From contig CM021318.1 of assembly GCA_010645155.1 (NCBI GenBank), forward strand, positions 9,580,889-9,644,888: a stretch of DNA of 64,000 nucleotides. Direction: 5' to 3'. This DNA is from Tigriopus japonicus. Lineage: Eukaryota > Arthropoda > Copepoda > Harpacticoida > Harpacticidae. How positions within the stretch are numbered: position 1 is the stretch's first letter; every line of letters begins with the position of its first letter. Of this stretch, positions 9,850-22,789 are shown one piece after another. A program made the translations under genes and the position numbers. The notes under the pieces are model-generated. The model worked only from the letters and a program-made list of their open reading frames with translations. It did not search any database and was not told the origin of the DNA.

Positions 9850-12035
9850 TACTAACCTACAGTCTTATGTGCTTTTTGGGAGGGTTTTCAGGTGGGTCTG
9901 CTCCAGAAGCCTCCTCCTTCGAGACTGATTGACTGACTTCATTTGGCTCTCAAAATCACATTTCGGCCTCCAAGTTCGGCGTGTGGAAAATAGAAATCTA
10001 GCCCCAACCACCACGCTCGCATATCTCGTTCTGAGAGAAACTCCTTTGTACTGTATGTAGAGGTGCCATTGGCACCAATACGGAAGAACAACTCTGTAGC
10101 CCCACATGTGTTCTCCTTCGTCTCGGTTTCGAGCTTACTCTCTACACAGGCAAACATACTACGTACGTACGCATTGGTCCTAATGTAGCCAACCAGCGTC
10201 CCAGTGAACTGAGGAGACACACATAAGACAGAGAAGAGCTCTAAAATGGAAAATCGAAATCACTCTCTTTCTAGCCTGCGCACCCGCTTGGTGCAGTTTC
10301 GTATGTAGAGCTCCCCTTGTGTTAGGACGTCTAATGTTCAGTGTTTAATGGTCGAAAGCTACTTGCATGACTGCCATGACACAGTAATGCAGGAATGTGT
10401 TCCAAATACGGATGTAACCATACTTGCTCGCACTTAACCTCGTTTGGATGTGGGCCAACTCAAACGAGTTTGAAGGATCCATTGTTTTCTCTACTTCGTT
10501 CAATTTTTCTCTCGGGGGTTGATCAAGGGGGCACTCTAGCACCCTGCCATTTCCTTCAAATGTAATTTCGCTTTTTTATGTCACATTGTTCACCTATGCA
10601 CATCTTGCAGTTGTGCTCAGTGCCAATGGAAGAACTGCGGCAACACACTTCGCTCTCGAAAAAAATCAGGTCTCGAAGAGAAATGAATTCAGAGCACGAG
10701 GTTAAGGATGTTTGAGGGTTGGTTATGGGTCAATAGTCTACATTGCTTTTTTGTCTGGATCGAATGTAGATTAGAACAACCAAGGAACGTCAAAAAATAG
10801 GTTAAAGGGCAAAATAATCTCAGACGGTTGTTTCGAATCAGTTATGTCTTTGTCACTTACAACCAACCAAGCCTTATGGTTCACATGGGTTGTACTTTGG
10901 AAACCACATATAAATGCCCACACAATCTCTGACACGAGCAAGGGTTTTCGTGACCCACTATTGCTCATTTTGAACATGCACTTGAAAAAGAGTGAAAATC
11001 AGTTCACCTCCTTGGTCAATGACCTCCTTTCAAGAAAAGGAGACTATTGGGGTACAATTTCTAACCGAAATCTCATTCTTGACGACCAAAGCAATCGACC
11101 AGAAGACTTGGGGTTCCAAAGTTTATTTCATTTTCAAAGATCTTTCACGACACTTTTACGGGAGAAAAGAAAGTTCAAAGAAAACCATCAATTCCATTGC
11201 ATTGTGCGACATCATATTTTGATCAAGGCTATGACAACTAGATTACCACTATCAAAAAGGTGCCTAACTTAATTTTTCTATTGAGGAAGGTCTAAGGTAT
11301 TCTTTTTGTCATTAAAAAATAAGTGACCTCAACACGAAAGTAGGAGATCGTTTTGAATTCAATGCTATGATTTCTGCCAAAAAACTGCTTTAGTTTTGTC
11401 AATTGTGCTGTTCAAGGCTTAATGACAAATGGATTGGTTGACTTTTTAAAACTGCCAACTCTCAATTTCAATCCAAATTAGACAGATAAATATTCAAGAA
11501 AATGATTTTAATCATTTCTGAAAGGAAAAATTAACAATTTCAGTCAGAGTTCTATATTTTTAGAGTATTACTTTATCTATCACAAGAGCCATACGTTTAA
11601 ACTGAGAAAATCCTTTTGTTTTTATGCACTTTTTAATAACAATGCCTGTCAATTTTGACGTTGGCGGGAAAATAATTTTACTCAAGTAAAATTGTTGTGT
11701 TCAAGTTTGAGAGGGCTTGAGAATTTTGATTGAGTTTTCCTCCATTTTAGTTTTAGATACGCAGAGCGACTGAACTTTTGTGATGAGTGTTACTTAAGAT
11801 TTAGTTTCCAAATTTGGAAAAAAACTTACTAAATTTGAAATTTGTCTAAGTGAATAGCATATTCGCAACTTGTGCATTTTAGGCCGGTTTTGCGAAAAAA
11901 TCGCAACTAAACGTCAAAGGTGTAAAAAGGCAAAAAAGCGCTTACGTTACCAAAACCAGCTTTTTGCCCGTACCTAACTATCACAATTAAACTCGTCAGA
12001 AAATGCACTTTTATTTGCATGTTCATTCAAGTCGG
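9850..12035. other. Intergenic, no gene seen
   Basis: The part from 9850 to 10350 is less AT-rich and probably belongs to the promoter or leader of the zinc-finger gene. From 10350 to 12035 only short unsupported frames are found, including one at 10844-11272 (+) with no recognisable domain. Confidence 0.4.
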
Positions 12036-12138
12036 CAGGGGTAGGCAGCCAGCAGGCCAGTGCCCACATGTGGCCCTAATTTGTGGCAATTGTGGTCATT
12101 TTGGTGGCCCTTAGCCCAAAGTCTGTTGCCGATCCCTG
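12036..12138. mobile_element. Short hAT-like MITE (CAGGGGTAGGCAGCC ends)
   Basis: Left end CAGGGGTAGGCAGCC and right end GTTGCCGATCCCTG (reverse complement CAGGGATCGGCAAC) form imperfect terminal inverted repeats of the classic hAT CAGGGGTCGGCAACC type, around about 100 bases with gtggcc motifs. No target duplication is recognisable. It abuts the MITE that begins at 12149. Confidence 0.55.
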
Positions 12139-12148
12139 CTCAAAACTA

Positions 12149-12464
12149 GAGCACTATCGTAAAAGAGTACGATCATAATGTCAAATGTTAACTGAGTATT
12201 GTTAATGGACCTATGGTGGTTTTTTGTTGAAATTGTTGGTAAAATCCCTTTCAAACTGGCATGGAAATTTGAATACTGAAAAGATAATTTAGGCATGATC
12301 TTTGCCAAAATTCATCAGAAAAGCACTTAAAGTTCTATTTGGAGTTCCGCCCTCAACATTCTAGGGGTTTTTAGTTTGTCCAAACCTGATGAATGACCGT
12401 TGCAATCTTCAAAAATATGTGTTTCATTAGAACTGCCATGACCGTACTCTTTTTTATAGTGCTC
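12149..12464. mobile_element. Tc1/mariner-type MITE with TA target duplication (family B, complete copy)
   Basis: Terminal inverted repeats GAGCACTAT-CGTAAAAGAGTACG (left) and CGTACTCTTTTTTATAGTGCTC (right) are flanked by TA at 12147-12148 and 12465-12466. The element is 316 bp and noncoding. Its interior (about 12178-12400) is closely repeated at 23127-23350, and the GAGCACTAT end recurs at 23966. Confidence 0.8.
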
Positions 12465-12466
12465 TA

Positions 12467-14065
12467 CTCAAAACAATGACTGAAAAATAAGGTTTTAACT
12501 TTTATTTGTTGTTGGGCAAATGGTCATTGTATATGAGCAAAAGATTTATCCATTCAAGAGTTTGATGAAAGCCGAAGTCTTTTTGAATTTGCTTTGTTGT
12601 TGCAATCATTACTGTGGTCGGTGGCTTTCAGAACTTTTCTGCAACATCGCCCAACTTCATGTTGAGCGACCCCTGATAGAAAACAAGCGCCAAGAGCCAA
12701 CAACTTGACAAAAATCATGTACCTTTTTAATCCAAAATTGCATCAAAACTTATCTTGTTTTCCCCAAAAGGGATCACAAATATTGATATATGAAAAAGAG
12801 CTATGTACATTTTAACTTTCCAATAAACAATAACGAGATTCTCGCTCTTGACCTTCATTTTTTGAAACGTGCAGGGGGTCGCTCAACATACCTTGTCTAA
12901 TCAAATCCCAAGTTCGAACGGAGTTGCCTTCCAACAAAACAAAAAAACACTTGTTCACAAGGAATAAATCTTCATTTCGATTTTTAACCACAATCCGAAA
13001 ATCGGACATTTTAACGAGGCACGAGCCCAATCTACCTCAGGAACCACTGTACTTCAGGACGAATTTCAAAAATACACACAGGGTCCGATCATTGTACTAA
13101 AATGTGAGGTTTTTGCAACAAATATATTGTTCCGTTGAATTTCCATTGTACTAATCGGACCCAATGCGTATTTTGAAAGTAATCCTGGCTTGAGCCATCC
13201 TTGTCTACCCCTACTCTGGATACCCCACGTATAAGTGAAAGCACAAGATGTCGAGATTTGCCCCAAAACAACCCTCAGATTCGGTAATTGATAAATACTT
13301 CGGAACATCCGGGCGAGTTCTTCCGGTTCCTACAAGACTTTTGAAATATTTGGTAATCGTGAATAGGTCAATTTAGAATTATACTGAAGATTAAAGCTAC
13401 TTTCAGCGGATGATGCCCGTTTCTTCTGAGGTATGAGGCACAGATAGTTTAAGGTAGGCACATCGTCTATCAGACATTTCCAATAATTCCGTTTTACCTC
13501 AATATACTTCCTCCTCAGCTTCGTAGTAGGTTTTTTTCGTTACTCTTGCAAACTTTTGTTTTTGCCCTTGGCAAGTTGTGCATTTCTTCACTTGATATGT
13601 AATCTTGGAAAAATATTTGTAATTGGGAGAATAATTAATTTGTTATCCTTGGTACGCTGAATCCTTTGGTCTTCTCCTCTTGGTCTGTATACTAGCTCAG
13701 AATGTTCTTTTTTTGTGTGGGCAGGAATCCATGAAATAATTTGTGTCCCACAGTTAAAGGTCACCATGATTTGATTTTAACAAAAGTGAGGGGAAAACGC
13801 ATTTTAAGAGTTTTAGGTTAAACTATATTACTCTGATTTGACCTCAATTAATGATTATTATGAATTTTATGTTGGTAATTTTTCACCTTTTTTATTTAAA
13901 TAATTTCAACTTTTCATTTTCACTTCTTACCATTTTTGCGCACTTTATTTGACACTGTTGCTAATTTTTTGCCCACTTTTCTAACAACTCATGTTATAAA
14001 ACAAATCACTTGGTGTGATCGTCGATCACTATGGTAAAAGTGGTCACCGAAAACATCTTTCGCAG
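12467..14065. other. Intergenic, no gene seen
   Basis: AT-rich sequence with only short frames lacking recognisable domains; no repeat structure stands out. Confidence 0.35.
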
Positions 14066-14412
14066 CAAATGGACCGAGAAAAATTTCAGCGGAGGCCTTG
14101 CGTTGCCAGACCCATCTTGCGTTGATTTCCAACATGGTTGCCGCGACATAATTTTTGATGCCACTTTTTGGCCACATGTCACCTATGTTTATTCGATGAT
14201 TGTCTTTTTACGAAAAGGATGATTTCTCAAAAATGGGAGCCTTTTAGGCTAAATGATGCCACTCAAAAGAAGATAATCGGTCAAGGAAAAGGACTTAAGA
14301 TTTTGCCAAAAACCAGCATCGTATATCTCGTCTTGGCAACCATTCTGGAAATCAACGTAAGATGGGTCTGCCGATGCAAGGTCGTCGCTGATGTTTGTCT
14401 CGGTTCATTGTT
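14066..14412. mobile_element. Foldback element with ~95-bp imperfect inverted arms
   Basis: The left arm (about 14066-14165: ggaccgag, cagcgg, ccttgcgttgccagaccc, cgttgatttcca) is the reverse complement of the right arm (about 14318-14412: tggaaatcaacg, gggtctgccgatgcaagg, gctg, ctcggttc). The loop is about 150 bases. No target duplication was identified. Confidence 0.65.
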
Positions 14413-15779
14413 TAAAGTCATAAAGCTAACCATGAAATGGTTTATATAAGAACTACTGATTTTTGTGGACAGTCAATATTCTGATTTCAAGAAACTAGCA
14501 TGAGCTGTGTGCTTTTGCAAATGCGACCTTGTTTCTGATGGGTTGACCACGCAATTCAATTCTAAACTCAATCGAATGCTAGATTGAGAAGTTGTGTTGA
14601 GTGGTGAAAAAAGATAAGTTATTATGTGTTTATTATTTAGTGAGCTTTAAGAAACCCTAACGCTTGACTTCTACGTTCCCTTGAGTTAAAAATTGAAGTA
14701 TGTCGTCCATCCAAAAAAGGCAAAGTTCCATTTCCGGATAAAACTTCATTGAAAAATTATTATTGGAAATCATGTTGTTTTCCAAAGAAAGTCAGTGGTT
14801 CTTGGACCAGATAAAAAGTTCTGGCGGCAAATTGCTCATATAAAAATATTTGGCCAAATTGTGTCTGAAATTCAAAAGAAGACAAAATAATATCCTGTTC
14901 ATTCTGCATCAATTATGACTAACATTTTTCAATCATAAACTAGAATTTTATCCAAACAAAGTCTTTCAATCACGTTTAGACATCTTTAAACGTCTCACTC
15001 GTTCCGATTTGATGAATTCATATCTTTTTTTCGTAGAAGAAACAAATTTAGATTTCATAAAAATCACCATTGAAACATAGGAACCACTCAAAATGGAGGT
15101 TCTTTTGCTTTCATGAATCATGAACCAATCTCTCTGATCTTTTTTTTACACTTTGACCAAGATCCGCATGAGGTACATTCACCCAGGTTAAGTAGTGTTT
15201 ACCCATTTCTTAGGGGGGAAACGTGGCTGGCTAAATAGACAAAATCCAGTTTCGAAACCACTTTGGAACCCGTGGACTTCTTGCATCAAGCAAACCCATT
15301 CTTAAAGTTTAGCTTATAAAAGTTTTTGAAACCACTAGCCAAAGCATTGCCACGGCAACTTGGCGCAAATCTTCCATTTGACTTGATTTAGTTCATCTAA
15401 TCTCAAAATGCCTTGGATTAAGTAGTCCCAGAAAAGAGTTTGATAAACGATAAGAACCATCTTATTGCTTTTGTAAACAGATTTGACAGGATTTGTGAAT
15501 ATTAGCAGTTTTGATCTCTCAGGCTACTAAACGGGACTTAGTGGACTTGAGCATCCACATCCACCAAAGACGGATATGTACCATCCAAGACAGCAAGACA
15601 CACAATTTTCTGCTTTATGTACATGATTCGTATATAACCGGGACACTTTCAGCAATTCCATCCACTTTCATCATCCTCGTGTTGTCCTGTTCGAAATGAT
15701 TCAGAAGGAAAGAAAGAGGAGTTCTCAATAATCCAACGAAAAGCAAAGTTAGATACTCGGGGAATAATTTAATCCGATG
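14413..15779. other. Intergenic, no gene seen
   Basis: AT-rich; frames such as 15511-15699 (+) have no recognisable domain or splice context. Confidence 0.35.
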
Positions 15780-16672
15780 TCCCAATCCCTTGAAGCATTC
15801 GTCGTCGTCGTCGTTGCGTCTTTCAAATCTGCCTGCCTGTTGGCCTCGTCCAACTCAGAAGGGCCAAGGAATCGAACGAGTGTTCTTTAGCAAATACCCC
15901 CCTCCCAACGCCATCGGAGTCGAGATCGTCGTCTGCGTCGTCTTCGTTCGTCGTTGGACTCTGGGTTCGGAGCCGTTCAATCCCCTTCTCGGGGTCCGTG
16001 AGCTCCCAAAACTCTCCTAAAGCTTTGTCGAGAAACGAGGGGGATTATGTTAAGCCGATTGAGCCTCTGGATCCAGCCCAACTAAGCCGACGAGGCCCGG
16101 ACTTAATCCTAGCGGGGCTGTCTCCCAATACTAAGACAAGGATTAGGCTAAGCTCCTTTCCGAACCGGCTATTCCAGCTCAGAACTTTAGGGAACGAACG
16201 AACGAACTAGTAAGTCTTCAAAGAGACATTTTTGGAAGAGTGAGGAGTGCAGATTTTTTGGATGTGGCCCACTCACTCACTCACAATCCGCAATCCAGGA
16301 CAGACAACACTTTCATCGGCTTTTCTCGCGCCACTTCTCGTTCCATCCACAGATTGAGCAAGACCGGTCTTCAGACTGGAACCTCTTCCTTGATCCATTT
16401 CCAACCGGCAACATGGAGAAAGGCTGCCCATTGTCTATTTGAATGAGAGTGCGTGAGTGTAGTGGTGACTGAACTGAGTATCGAAGAGATCTTTAGAGAG
16501 CTCGAAGCACTTATCTACTGACGGAAGGTGGCACATTGACGAACCAAAGCATCCATCTATCGAACCAACGAACGAGGAGACAGATAGACGGACGCTCGAG
16601 GGTCAAATCGTGCTTTGAAAGACTCATTCAAAGCCAAGAACGCTACCAAGCAACTTGAACTAATCTATCCTC
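15780..16672 (+). promoter_or_regulatory. CpG-rich promoter and 5' untranslated exon of the Myb/SANT-like gene
   Basis: This stretch is clearly richer in GC and CpG (gtcgtcgtcgtcgttgcgtc and similar) than its surroundings. It ends at a consensus donor (ctatcctc|gtaagt, GT at 16673). An acceptor ttttattttccag at about 17571 then leads into 47 bases before the ATG at 17619. The transcription start itself was not located. Frames inside it (15790-16020, 15998-16210) are not supported as genes. Confidence 0.5.
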
Positions 16673-17618
16673 GTAAGTTAATCGTAGTGTTTAAACATGA
16701 GGGTTTGGTTTTCTTTTGAAAAAAATTTCAAGATTTCTCCAAGACATTTTGAATTTTTTTTTGTAAAGCAGATTGTATATTCAAATCCTCATCGAAACTT
16801 AATGTTGTACAAATATCATCGAATCCCTGGGATTATCGAGTAGTGTTTGATAGTTGCTTTTGGTCACACATGTTTCTATAGTGGCTAAACCATAACACTA
16901 TCGAAACGTTTTACATTTTAGTTTAAACAATTGATATTGATTCTAATCCACTTTTTTATGCGCTGCCTATAACGCTTCGCATTATAGCATGTAAGGTATA
17001 CAAAGTGTTTAAAAAGGTGTTCAAGACTAAAGTTTTAAGTCGATTTATTCCCCTGTATATTCGCCTGTGGGTAACAACACATGCTCCTTTAACTAATCGT
17101 TGGGATTAATACCGTTGTGTTATAGTAGATGTCGTATAGTAGATATAGTAGATGAGGACTATTAGCTATTTCATTTTGTGTACCTGCCATCAAAATTTTC
17201 AGTGGTTCAAACCTTGAACTTTGAGTTTTTTTAAAGGGTTTTCGCGTAAGTTCCCCGGTGAAGTTTTCTGTTTTCCTCGTGTTTTTAATTGTAGTTCGGC
17301 CTTTTTAATTGAAACATGACTTAAAATTGCAAACATATTGAGTGTAAGCGCTATTTAAAAAGCCCTGTGTGTCATGTCTTCAAACAATTTACTAGAATTT
17401 GCGGCCCAACAAACAAACACCGTGAAAATCTAAGTTCATGAAATCATTCCAACTTTGAAAAATTTGAATGATTCTAACATTCTACAGAATTGTGGAATGA
17501 GTTGATCGTTCATTAGGCATCAAACTCCAAAAAGATTTCTCCGTTACATAGCATTACTTTTATTTTCCAGAATTGATGCGCGAGTTCATAAGTAAATAGG
17601 TGAATTCTCATAGCCGTC

Positions 17619-19499
17619 ATGGACAGCTCATTCTTGAAGAGTGTGAACAATCTAGCCGATTCTATTGGGCGTGTCATGTACAAACAAGGAGCTCCGTCCA
17701 TCGATTACAGTGTCGGGGCTCTAACCGACAAAAGAAACAGAAATCCTAACTGGACAGATGGAGAAATCATCCGGTTTCTTGAAATCTTACAAGAAGAAGA
17801 CACGTTGAGGGATCTCATGGCACAGCGAAATAAACAGGTGAGCATGTGGTCTTTCCTTTGAACCCGAGAGACGCAAATTATGGGAAATAATGTTCCTTCT
17901 TTGACCAACGGCAAGTCTTAGAAAAGTCCATCGTTAATCCGCGTGTTCATAGTTCCTCACCGCTTCCTAAGCTCCCCATTAATGAGACACTTATAAAAAC
18001 TATCATGCATTTCATAAGGCAAAAAAGAGCCTCTGCTTTCTCAAACGATCTCGCTATCATCTCAAAGGGTTGCCATGATAACGGGACTGCTCTAAATTGT
18101 CATGGGTTTCCACTTCATTTTGTTCTCTCCATTTGTAGGTCTTCTGCTACGTAGCTGGAAAACTGTGCTCGGAAGGAGCTGAAAAAACGTGGGACCAGTG
18201 CCGGATTAAGCTAAAGAATCTGAAGTCCCAGTATCGATACGTGAAGGAGAGGATACCTTACATCGTCAACCTCAACCTCGAGGATGACGAGACGATGAAA
18301 CGCCTGATCTCGGATTGCCAAAGCCGCGGCATCTCACCTTCCAGTCTAAAGCATCTGCGCTATCTACGGCGATTTCTCAACCGTATGACTTCACTGAAGG
18401 CACAGGGGCCTTACGGATCTCTAGAAGAGACCGACAGTGTGTCCTTGGGGGGCGGATCAGGCCTGCCTAACTTGCCAGTAATGGCCGGCGAACACTCGAG
18501 CAAAAGCCATCAAAGAGGTAGGAACGTTTTTAAGACACCCACACAACCAAGTAGGCACGCAACCAAGCCCCAACCAGGCAGTCAGGGTTATAACAGAGGG
18601 GTTTTGGGCTTTTACTAAGCCTGATAATAATCGGATTTCGGAAATCCGAAGAAGCAGATCAAGGGAAGAAGGAAGATTTGCATTTTCCACGACAAGCAGA
18701 AGCGCAAAGGAACAGGGAAATGGCGGTTGAACAGTTGCCTCAAATTTTAGGGAGAATTGAGAGGTGGTTCAACAAATTCTCGAAGCAAATCTGATTGATA
18801 TTTGATTTTTGCTTTCAGAGGATAGTAACTCCGTATTTGATCAATCTGAGACGGTATCGCCTCCGTCCACTCCTTATCCATCGCGAAATCTGAAGATCCT
18901 TGCAGATGACTCTGATGACAACAGAGACTATGGTTCGAACAATGACTCACTAACTATACCAAGAGCTTTTTTGAACTTTCCATCATATTTTTCTAGAGCC
19001 TGAGAATAAAAGACCCCGCCTGGACTCCCTCGATGTGGCAAATAACCTTTCCGAGGGGCATCGCTTCATTGAAAGGTTCAACCAAGAGATGATGGAGCAG
19101 TTCTTGGAGCACCAAAGGCAAATGCAGGGAAGCATCCACCAATGGGAAATGGATCGACAACGCCAGCATGAAATCGCCATGGACCGATGGCGGCAAGAGG
19201 CTCGGGAACACGAGAAACAAATGTTTGGCATGTTCGTACAGGTATTAATTGCATTCAGTGATCCCCCAAGAGTTCACTTAGCTTATGGAAGGTTTGCTTT
19301 CCAGGTCATGAGCGAATGCAACAATGCCCTTACCAATATGCTCAAAGTAAAGGTTAAACAAACCGAGCAGAACTCGCCCGGTTCTCGATCTTCATCCAAA
19401 TTCTCGCGGAACCTGGATCCCGAATCCGGCGTCGAGAGTAGCAACACCAGTGACTCCATGGAAAACAACAAACTGGACAAAGACGAAGACTCCACCTGA
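17619..19499 (+). CDS. Myb/SANT-like (trihelix) DNA-binding domain protein, 5 coding exons
   Basis: Exons 17619-17837, 18139-18517, 18819-18932, 18997-19241 and 19305-19499 join in frame to 383 aa. Residues about 45-110 read NWTDGEIIRFLEILQEED, CYVAGKLCSEGAEKTWDQC, then KLKNLKSQYRYVKER. This is the Trp-spaced layout of Myb/SANT-like domains in which the last helix holds K-x-LK-x2-Y. A basic KRPRLDSLD follows in exon 4, then a charged coiled-coil-like helix (FNQEMMEQFLEHQRQMQ to about residue 319) and a Ser/Asp/Glu-rich acidic tail. Inferred role: nuclear transcription factor that may oligomerise through the coiled coil. The exon 3 donor (tatg|gttcga) is weak; it was chosen because it alone gives phase 1 to match the 18997 acceptor. 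Intron 4 is only 63 nt, open and in frame. Confidence 0.75.
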
Positions 19500-19844
19500 A
19501 CAAGAAATAATATGCTTTTGGGGAGCCTACGAGACGATTGGGCCTTCAAATCAACTACTACTAGTCAAATATTTTCTTTGATATTCTTTCACAGTTTAGT
19601 TTGTCCTTGGACCGATTCCTTTTCACCACTTTGTTACTGGCTAATCTCTTTTATGGTTTTATGAAAGCTGAACAATACCAACAACAGTCACTTCGGTTTG
19701 TAGCTTATTGTGATATAAAATTTTCGCCTGAAATGTTCGAATTTAAAAGCGGCAAATTTCTCACGGGTTATTTTGCAAATTTTCATACCATTCGGCCAAC
19801 AAGTATAGGAAATATCATCGCAGGAATTTTCAAAACAGAGTTCA

Positions 19845-19854
19845 TTTATTTATT
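19845..19854 (-). promoter_or_regulatory. Overlapping polyadenylation signals (AATAAATAAA)
   Basis: Two overlapping minus-strand AATAAA hexamers lie about 15-25 bases past the cyclophilin-40 stop codon, which implies a very short 3' UTR. They lie in the 370-base space between this gene and the convergent Myb/SANT-like gene. Confidence 0.6.
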
Positions 19855-19869
19855 CCCGTCTTGGATCAC

Positions 19870-21105
19870 TCATTTGAACATTTTTCCATACAGACTTTTT
19901 TCTTTTTCCATATATTGCTGCTTTACTTTCTTTACCTTGACGAGTTCGTTTGCGACCCCCTTATCATTGGGTTCAAGTTCCTTGGCACGTAAGAGATCCT
20001 GGATGGCCAAGTCGTAGTCCTTCATGCCGAAATAAGCCTGACCTCGACGGAAGAGAGCTTTGGCATTGTCCGGCTGTATTTCCAAGACCTTTCCACATTC
20101 ATTCTTGGCCACTTCGAATTTTTGCATCTTGATGGACACCGCTGCAATATTGAGGCAACAGGGTACTTCCACTCCCCTGATTTGAGTTTCTTGGTCCTCA
20201 TTGGTCGTTCCAATCGATTCTCGGAACACCGAAATATACTTCATGGCCTTCTTATACTTCCTCAGAGCCTTGGGATTGTCGCCACTTTTGAAAAAATGAT
20301 TGCCGGCTCCTTTGATTTTCCCAATGATCTCGAGGATCCGATCAAAGTTTTCCATCAAGTACCAATCCAAATCTAAGTCTTCAGGATGAAAGGGGTAAAT
20401 ATCCTCGGTCCCATCAGCCTCTTCTAGACCAAAATCCTTGACATCCGGAGGGAATTGGCCACAATCGGCTATTTTAACCTCGGCATTGGGCCGATCATCC
20501 GTGGTATCCATGACTTCAATCTCATTCACAATGCCCATTCCTTTGAGCACTCGTCCAAATACCACGTGTTTACCATCCAAATGAGGACAATTCACGGTGG
20601 TTATAAAAAATTGAGAGCCATTAGTATTAGGACCCGCATTGGCCATTGACAAAAGCCCAGGTTTCTCATGTTTCAACAAGAAATTCTCGTCCTCAAATTT
20701 CGCGCCATAAATCGATTTCCCGCCAGTTCCGTTACCGTGCGTGAAATCGCCACCCTGAAGCATAAACCGGTTAATGACGCGGTGAAACACCGTTCCTTTG
20801 TAGTGAAAAGGCAAGCCACTTTCAGGCTCGACGTCTTTTTCGCCAGTGCACAGTGCACGAAAGTTCTCCACCGTTTTGGGCACCACATTGGCGAAAAGTT
20901 CCATCACAATCCGACCCACGGGATCCCCATCCACAGTGATATCAAAGAACACCACAGGATTTGGTGGGGAATCCGGGGTGGCATGGCTGGCAAGGATTTG
21001 GTCGTTAGTCTGATCTCTGATTGGATTGGTTGGAAGTTGGAGATCATAATCGGGCTTGGTGAGTTTGGGGGGTGATTTGCGATGTTCTCCGGGCATCTTG
21101 TCCAT
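19870..21105 (-). CDS. PPID: Cyclophilin-40 (peptidyl-prolyl cis-trans isomerase D)
   Basis: Single-exon frame. From the ATG at 21105 it encodes 411 aa (human CYP40 is 370). After a roughly 50-aa polar leader comes the cyclophilin domain: [35 protein letters not shown]. The Trp that confers strong cyclosporin binding in CypA is His here, as is usual in the CYP40 subfamily. A linker is followed by three TPR repeats ([52 protein letters not shown]) and a Lys-rich end. Known role: Hsp90 co-chaperone that binds the EEVD tail through the TPRs, cytosolic. The frame stays open to an ATG at 21366 (498 aa). That extension has no domain and I consider it 5' leader, with 21105 or 21096 as start. Confidence 0.93.
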   Translation of the reverse strand: MDKMPGEHRKSPPKLTKPDYDLQLPTNPIRDQTNDQILASHATPDSPPNPVVFFDITVDGDPVGRIVMELFANVVPKTVENFRALCTGEKDVEPESGLPFHYKGTVFHRVINRFMLQGGDFTHGNGTGGKSIYGAKFEDENFLLKHEKPGLLSMANAGPNTNGSQFFITTVNCPHLDGKHVVFGRVLKGMGIVNEIEVMDTTDDRPNAEVKIADCGQFPPDVKDFGLEEADGTEDIYPFHPEDLDLDWYLMENFDRILEIIGKIKGAGNHFFKSGDNPKALRKYKKAMKYISVFRESIGTTNEDQETQIRGVEVPCCLNIAAVSIKMQKFEVAKNECGKVLEIQPDNAKALFRRGQAYFGMKDYDLAIQDLLRAKELEPNDKGVANELVKVKKVKQQYMEKEKSLYGKMFK

Positions 21106-21366
21106 TGAGCGAAGAATTACGAACTTGGCATGGAAGCGTTCTGGAAGAATCTGCAACGATGGGGGGATGAACTTGGACTTTATTGATTGGCCACTAACAT
21201 GAGATATTAAGATTAAGGCCAAGATATTCTGTGATGGATGAGGGGAACTGAATTGTCTGGAAAGGCAACAGGCTGCTTTCTCGTACCTGTTATTGGATAT
21301 CTGTGACTTGGTTCGAGATTTGGTGGGATTGGAAGTGGATTTATTCGCCGGCTCTGGAAACTTCAA

Positions 21367-22524
21367 GACAAAATCAGTCGTATGAAAATTTGGGATAGAA
21401 AATAGTGCAAGGGAAAGAAAAAAAATGTTTGGCGATTGAGTGGAACAGAGCTATGTTGAAAAATGGCTTAAATTATGTTTCAAATAGGTCAACCAATTTC
21501 ATTCTATGAGCTTTTGATTTAAGGATAATATAAAAGGCTGTAGGTCTTTGTTATTAACCTTATTTCAAAGGTTTGCTATTTTAGAACCTTATTGTCATAT
21601 GATGAATTTTTGCGTGGTATAAAGGGTATAATTCTGTCTTTAACGTTAACAGATCAACATTGAGCATTTGAAAATCCACTTTTGATTGTTTTTGTACAAA
21701 CTATTATATTATCCCTGTGATATGTTCTTACTTATTGGGATAACATAATTTAATGAAACACCATCTAGCCATGGCAAAAATAAAAGATTGTGTCATCTTC
21801 TTTTTTGTCCATTGATACTGGAGATTTATAAAATCAAATGTAACAAAGTTTAGTAGGTTCGACAAGGAACACGTGAGGACCAGTCTTAACAAAATTGACG
21901 AAGGAAAAGATCCTAAGGCCACAGTGCAAGTTGAACGTTTTTGTATAGAATCTAGCAACACTCCTTCGGCCAAATTTTCGGTGTGTCGAACTCGCAAGAC
22001 ATATATTTTCAATCCTGGTTTCTACCAAAGTACTAAATTTTGTTAAAATTGTTGAGTAAACATACAGAAAGAGATGTTATGAGAGGAACGTAAGCATTGA
22101 TTGACTGTATTGTTCACACTATCAAGAATAAAAAAATCGTTAAATGAAAACATTTTAGCAAATCTACCACCCTGAAGAATGTTACGGAACGTTCTAGAAA
22201 CTCGATCGCCCAACTAGGAAGGGACTTGAAATAACTACGGATATCTAGAAAATCCTGGATCGCGAAGAGCTAATTCGCCGTAATAAGTTCGGCATTGCTG
22301 TTCGGGGAAATTCGGGGAAATGTCCACGAACAAGATCATCAAAAATTCCTTGAAATAATAGAGGTGTGGATTTGTTTGCCTTTTTATGGAGCGAGGTTCG
22401 CACTGTGCATGCACTCGCCAAGAGACAAAACTTGACATAATTAAAGAAATTGCGCAAAATATGATGCATTGTCTTGTTCTAGCAATGCAGTAATGGTTTA
22501 GCTAAATTAAATGGGACATCACTA
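21367..22524. other. Intergenic, no gene seen
   Basis: AT-rich; two overlapping short minus-strand frames around 21728-22028 have no domain. The promoter of cyclophilin-40 should lie in the first few hundred bases. Confidence 0.35.
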
Positions 22525-22713
22525 GAGCGTCCGAAAATATTTAATTCTGAAGGCCAAATATTCAAAAACTAATTGATAAAAGACTAGCAAAATATCTAAA
22601 AGAGTATTCAAGCTATAGGTCTTATTTGAAAACTTTTTTTAAATATTTTGCTATTCTATTATCAAAAAGCATTTGAATATTTGGCATTCAGAATTAAATA
22701 TTTTCGGACGCTG
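22525..22713. mobile_element. Hairpin MITE with TA target duplication
   Basis: Nearly the whole 189 bp is palindromic. The left arm gagcgtccgaaaatattt...ggccaaatattc pairs with the right arm gaatatttggc...aaatattttcggacgctg, with a loop of about 50 bases. TA flanks both ends (22523-22524 and 22714-22715). Confidence 0.8.
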
Positions 22714-22789
22714 TAGACATTACGTTGCAACTGGGGCACATTTTCTAGAGTTATGCTGAATTTTGTCTCTTTCCAAGTGCATGGACAGT

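Noticed and set aside
19601..20017. 138-aa plus-strand ORF
   Set aside because: Mostly antisense to cyclophilin-40 and AT-rich, without a domain.
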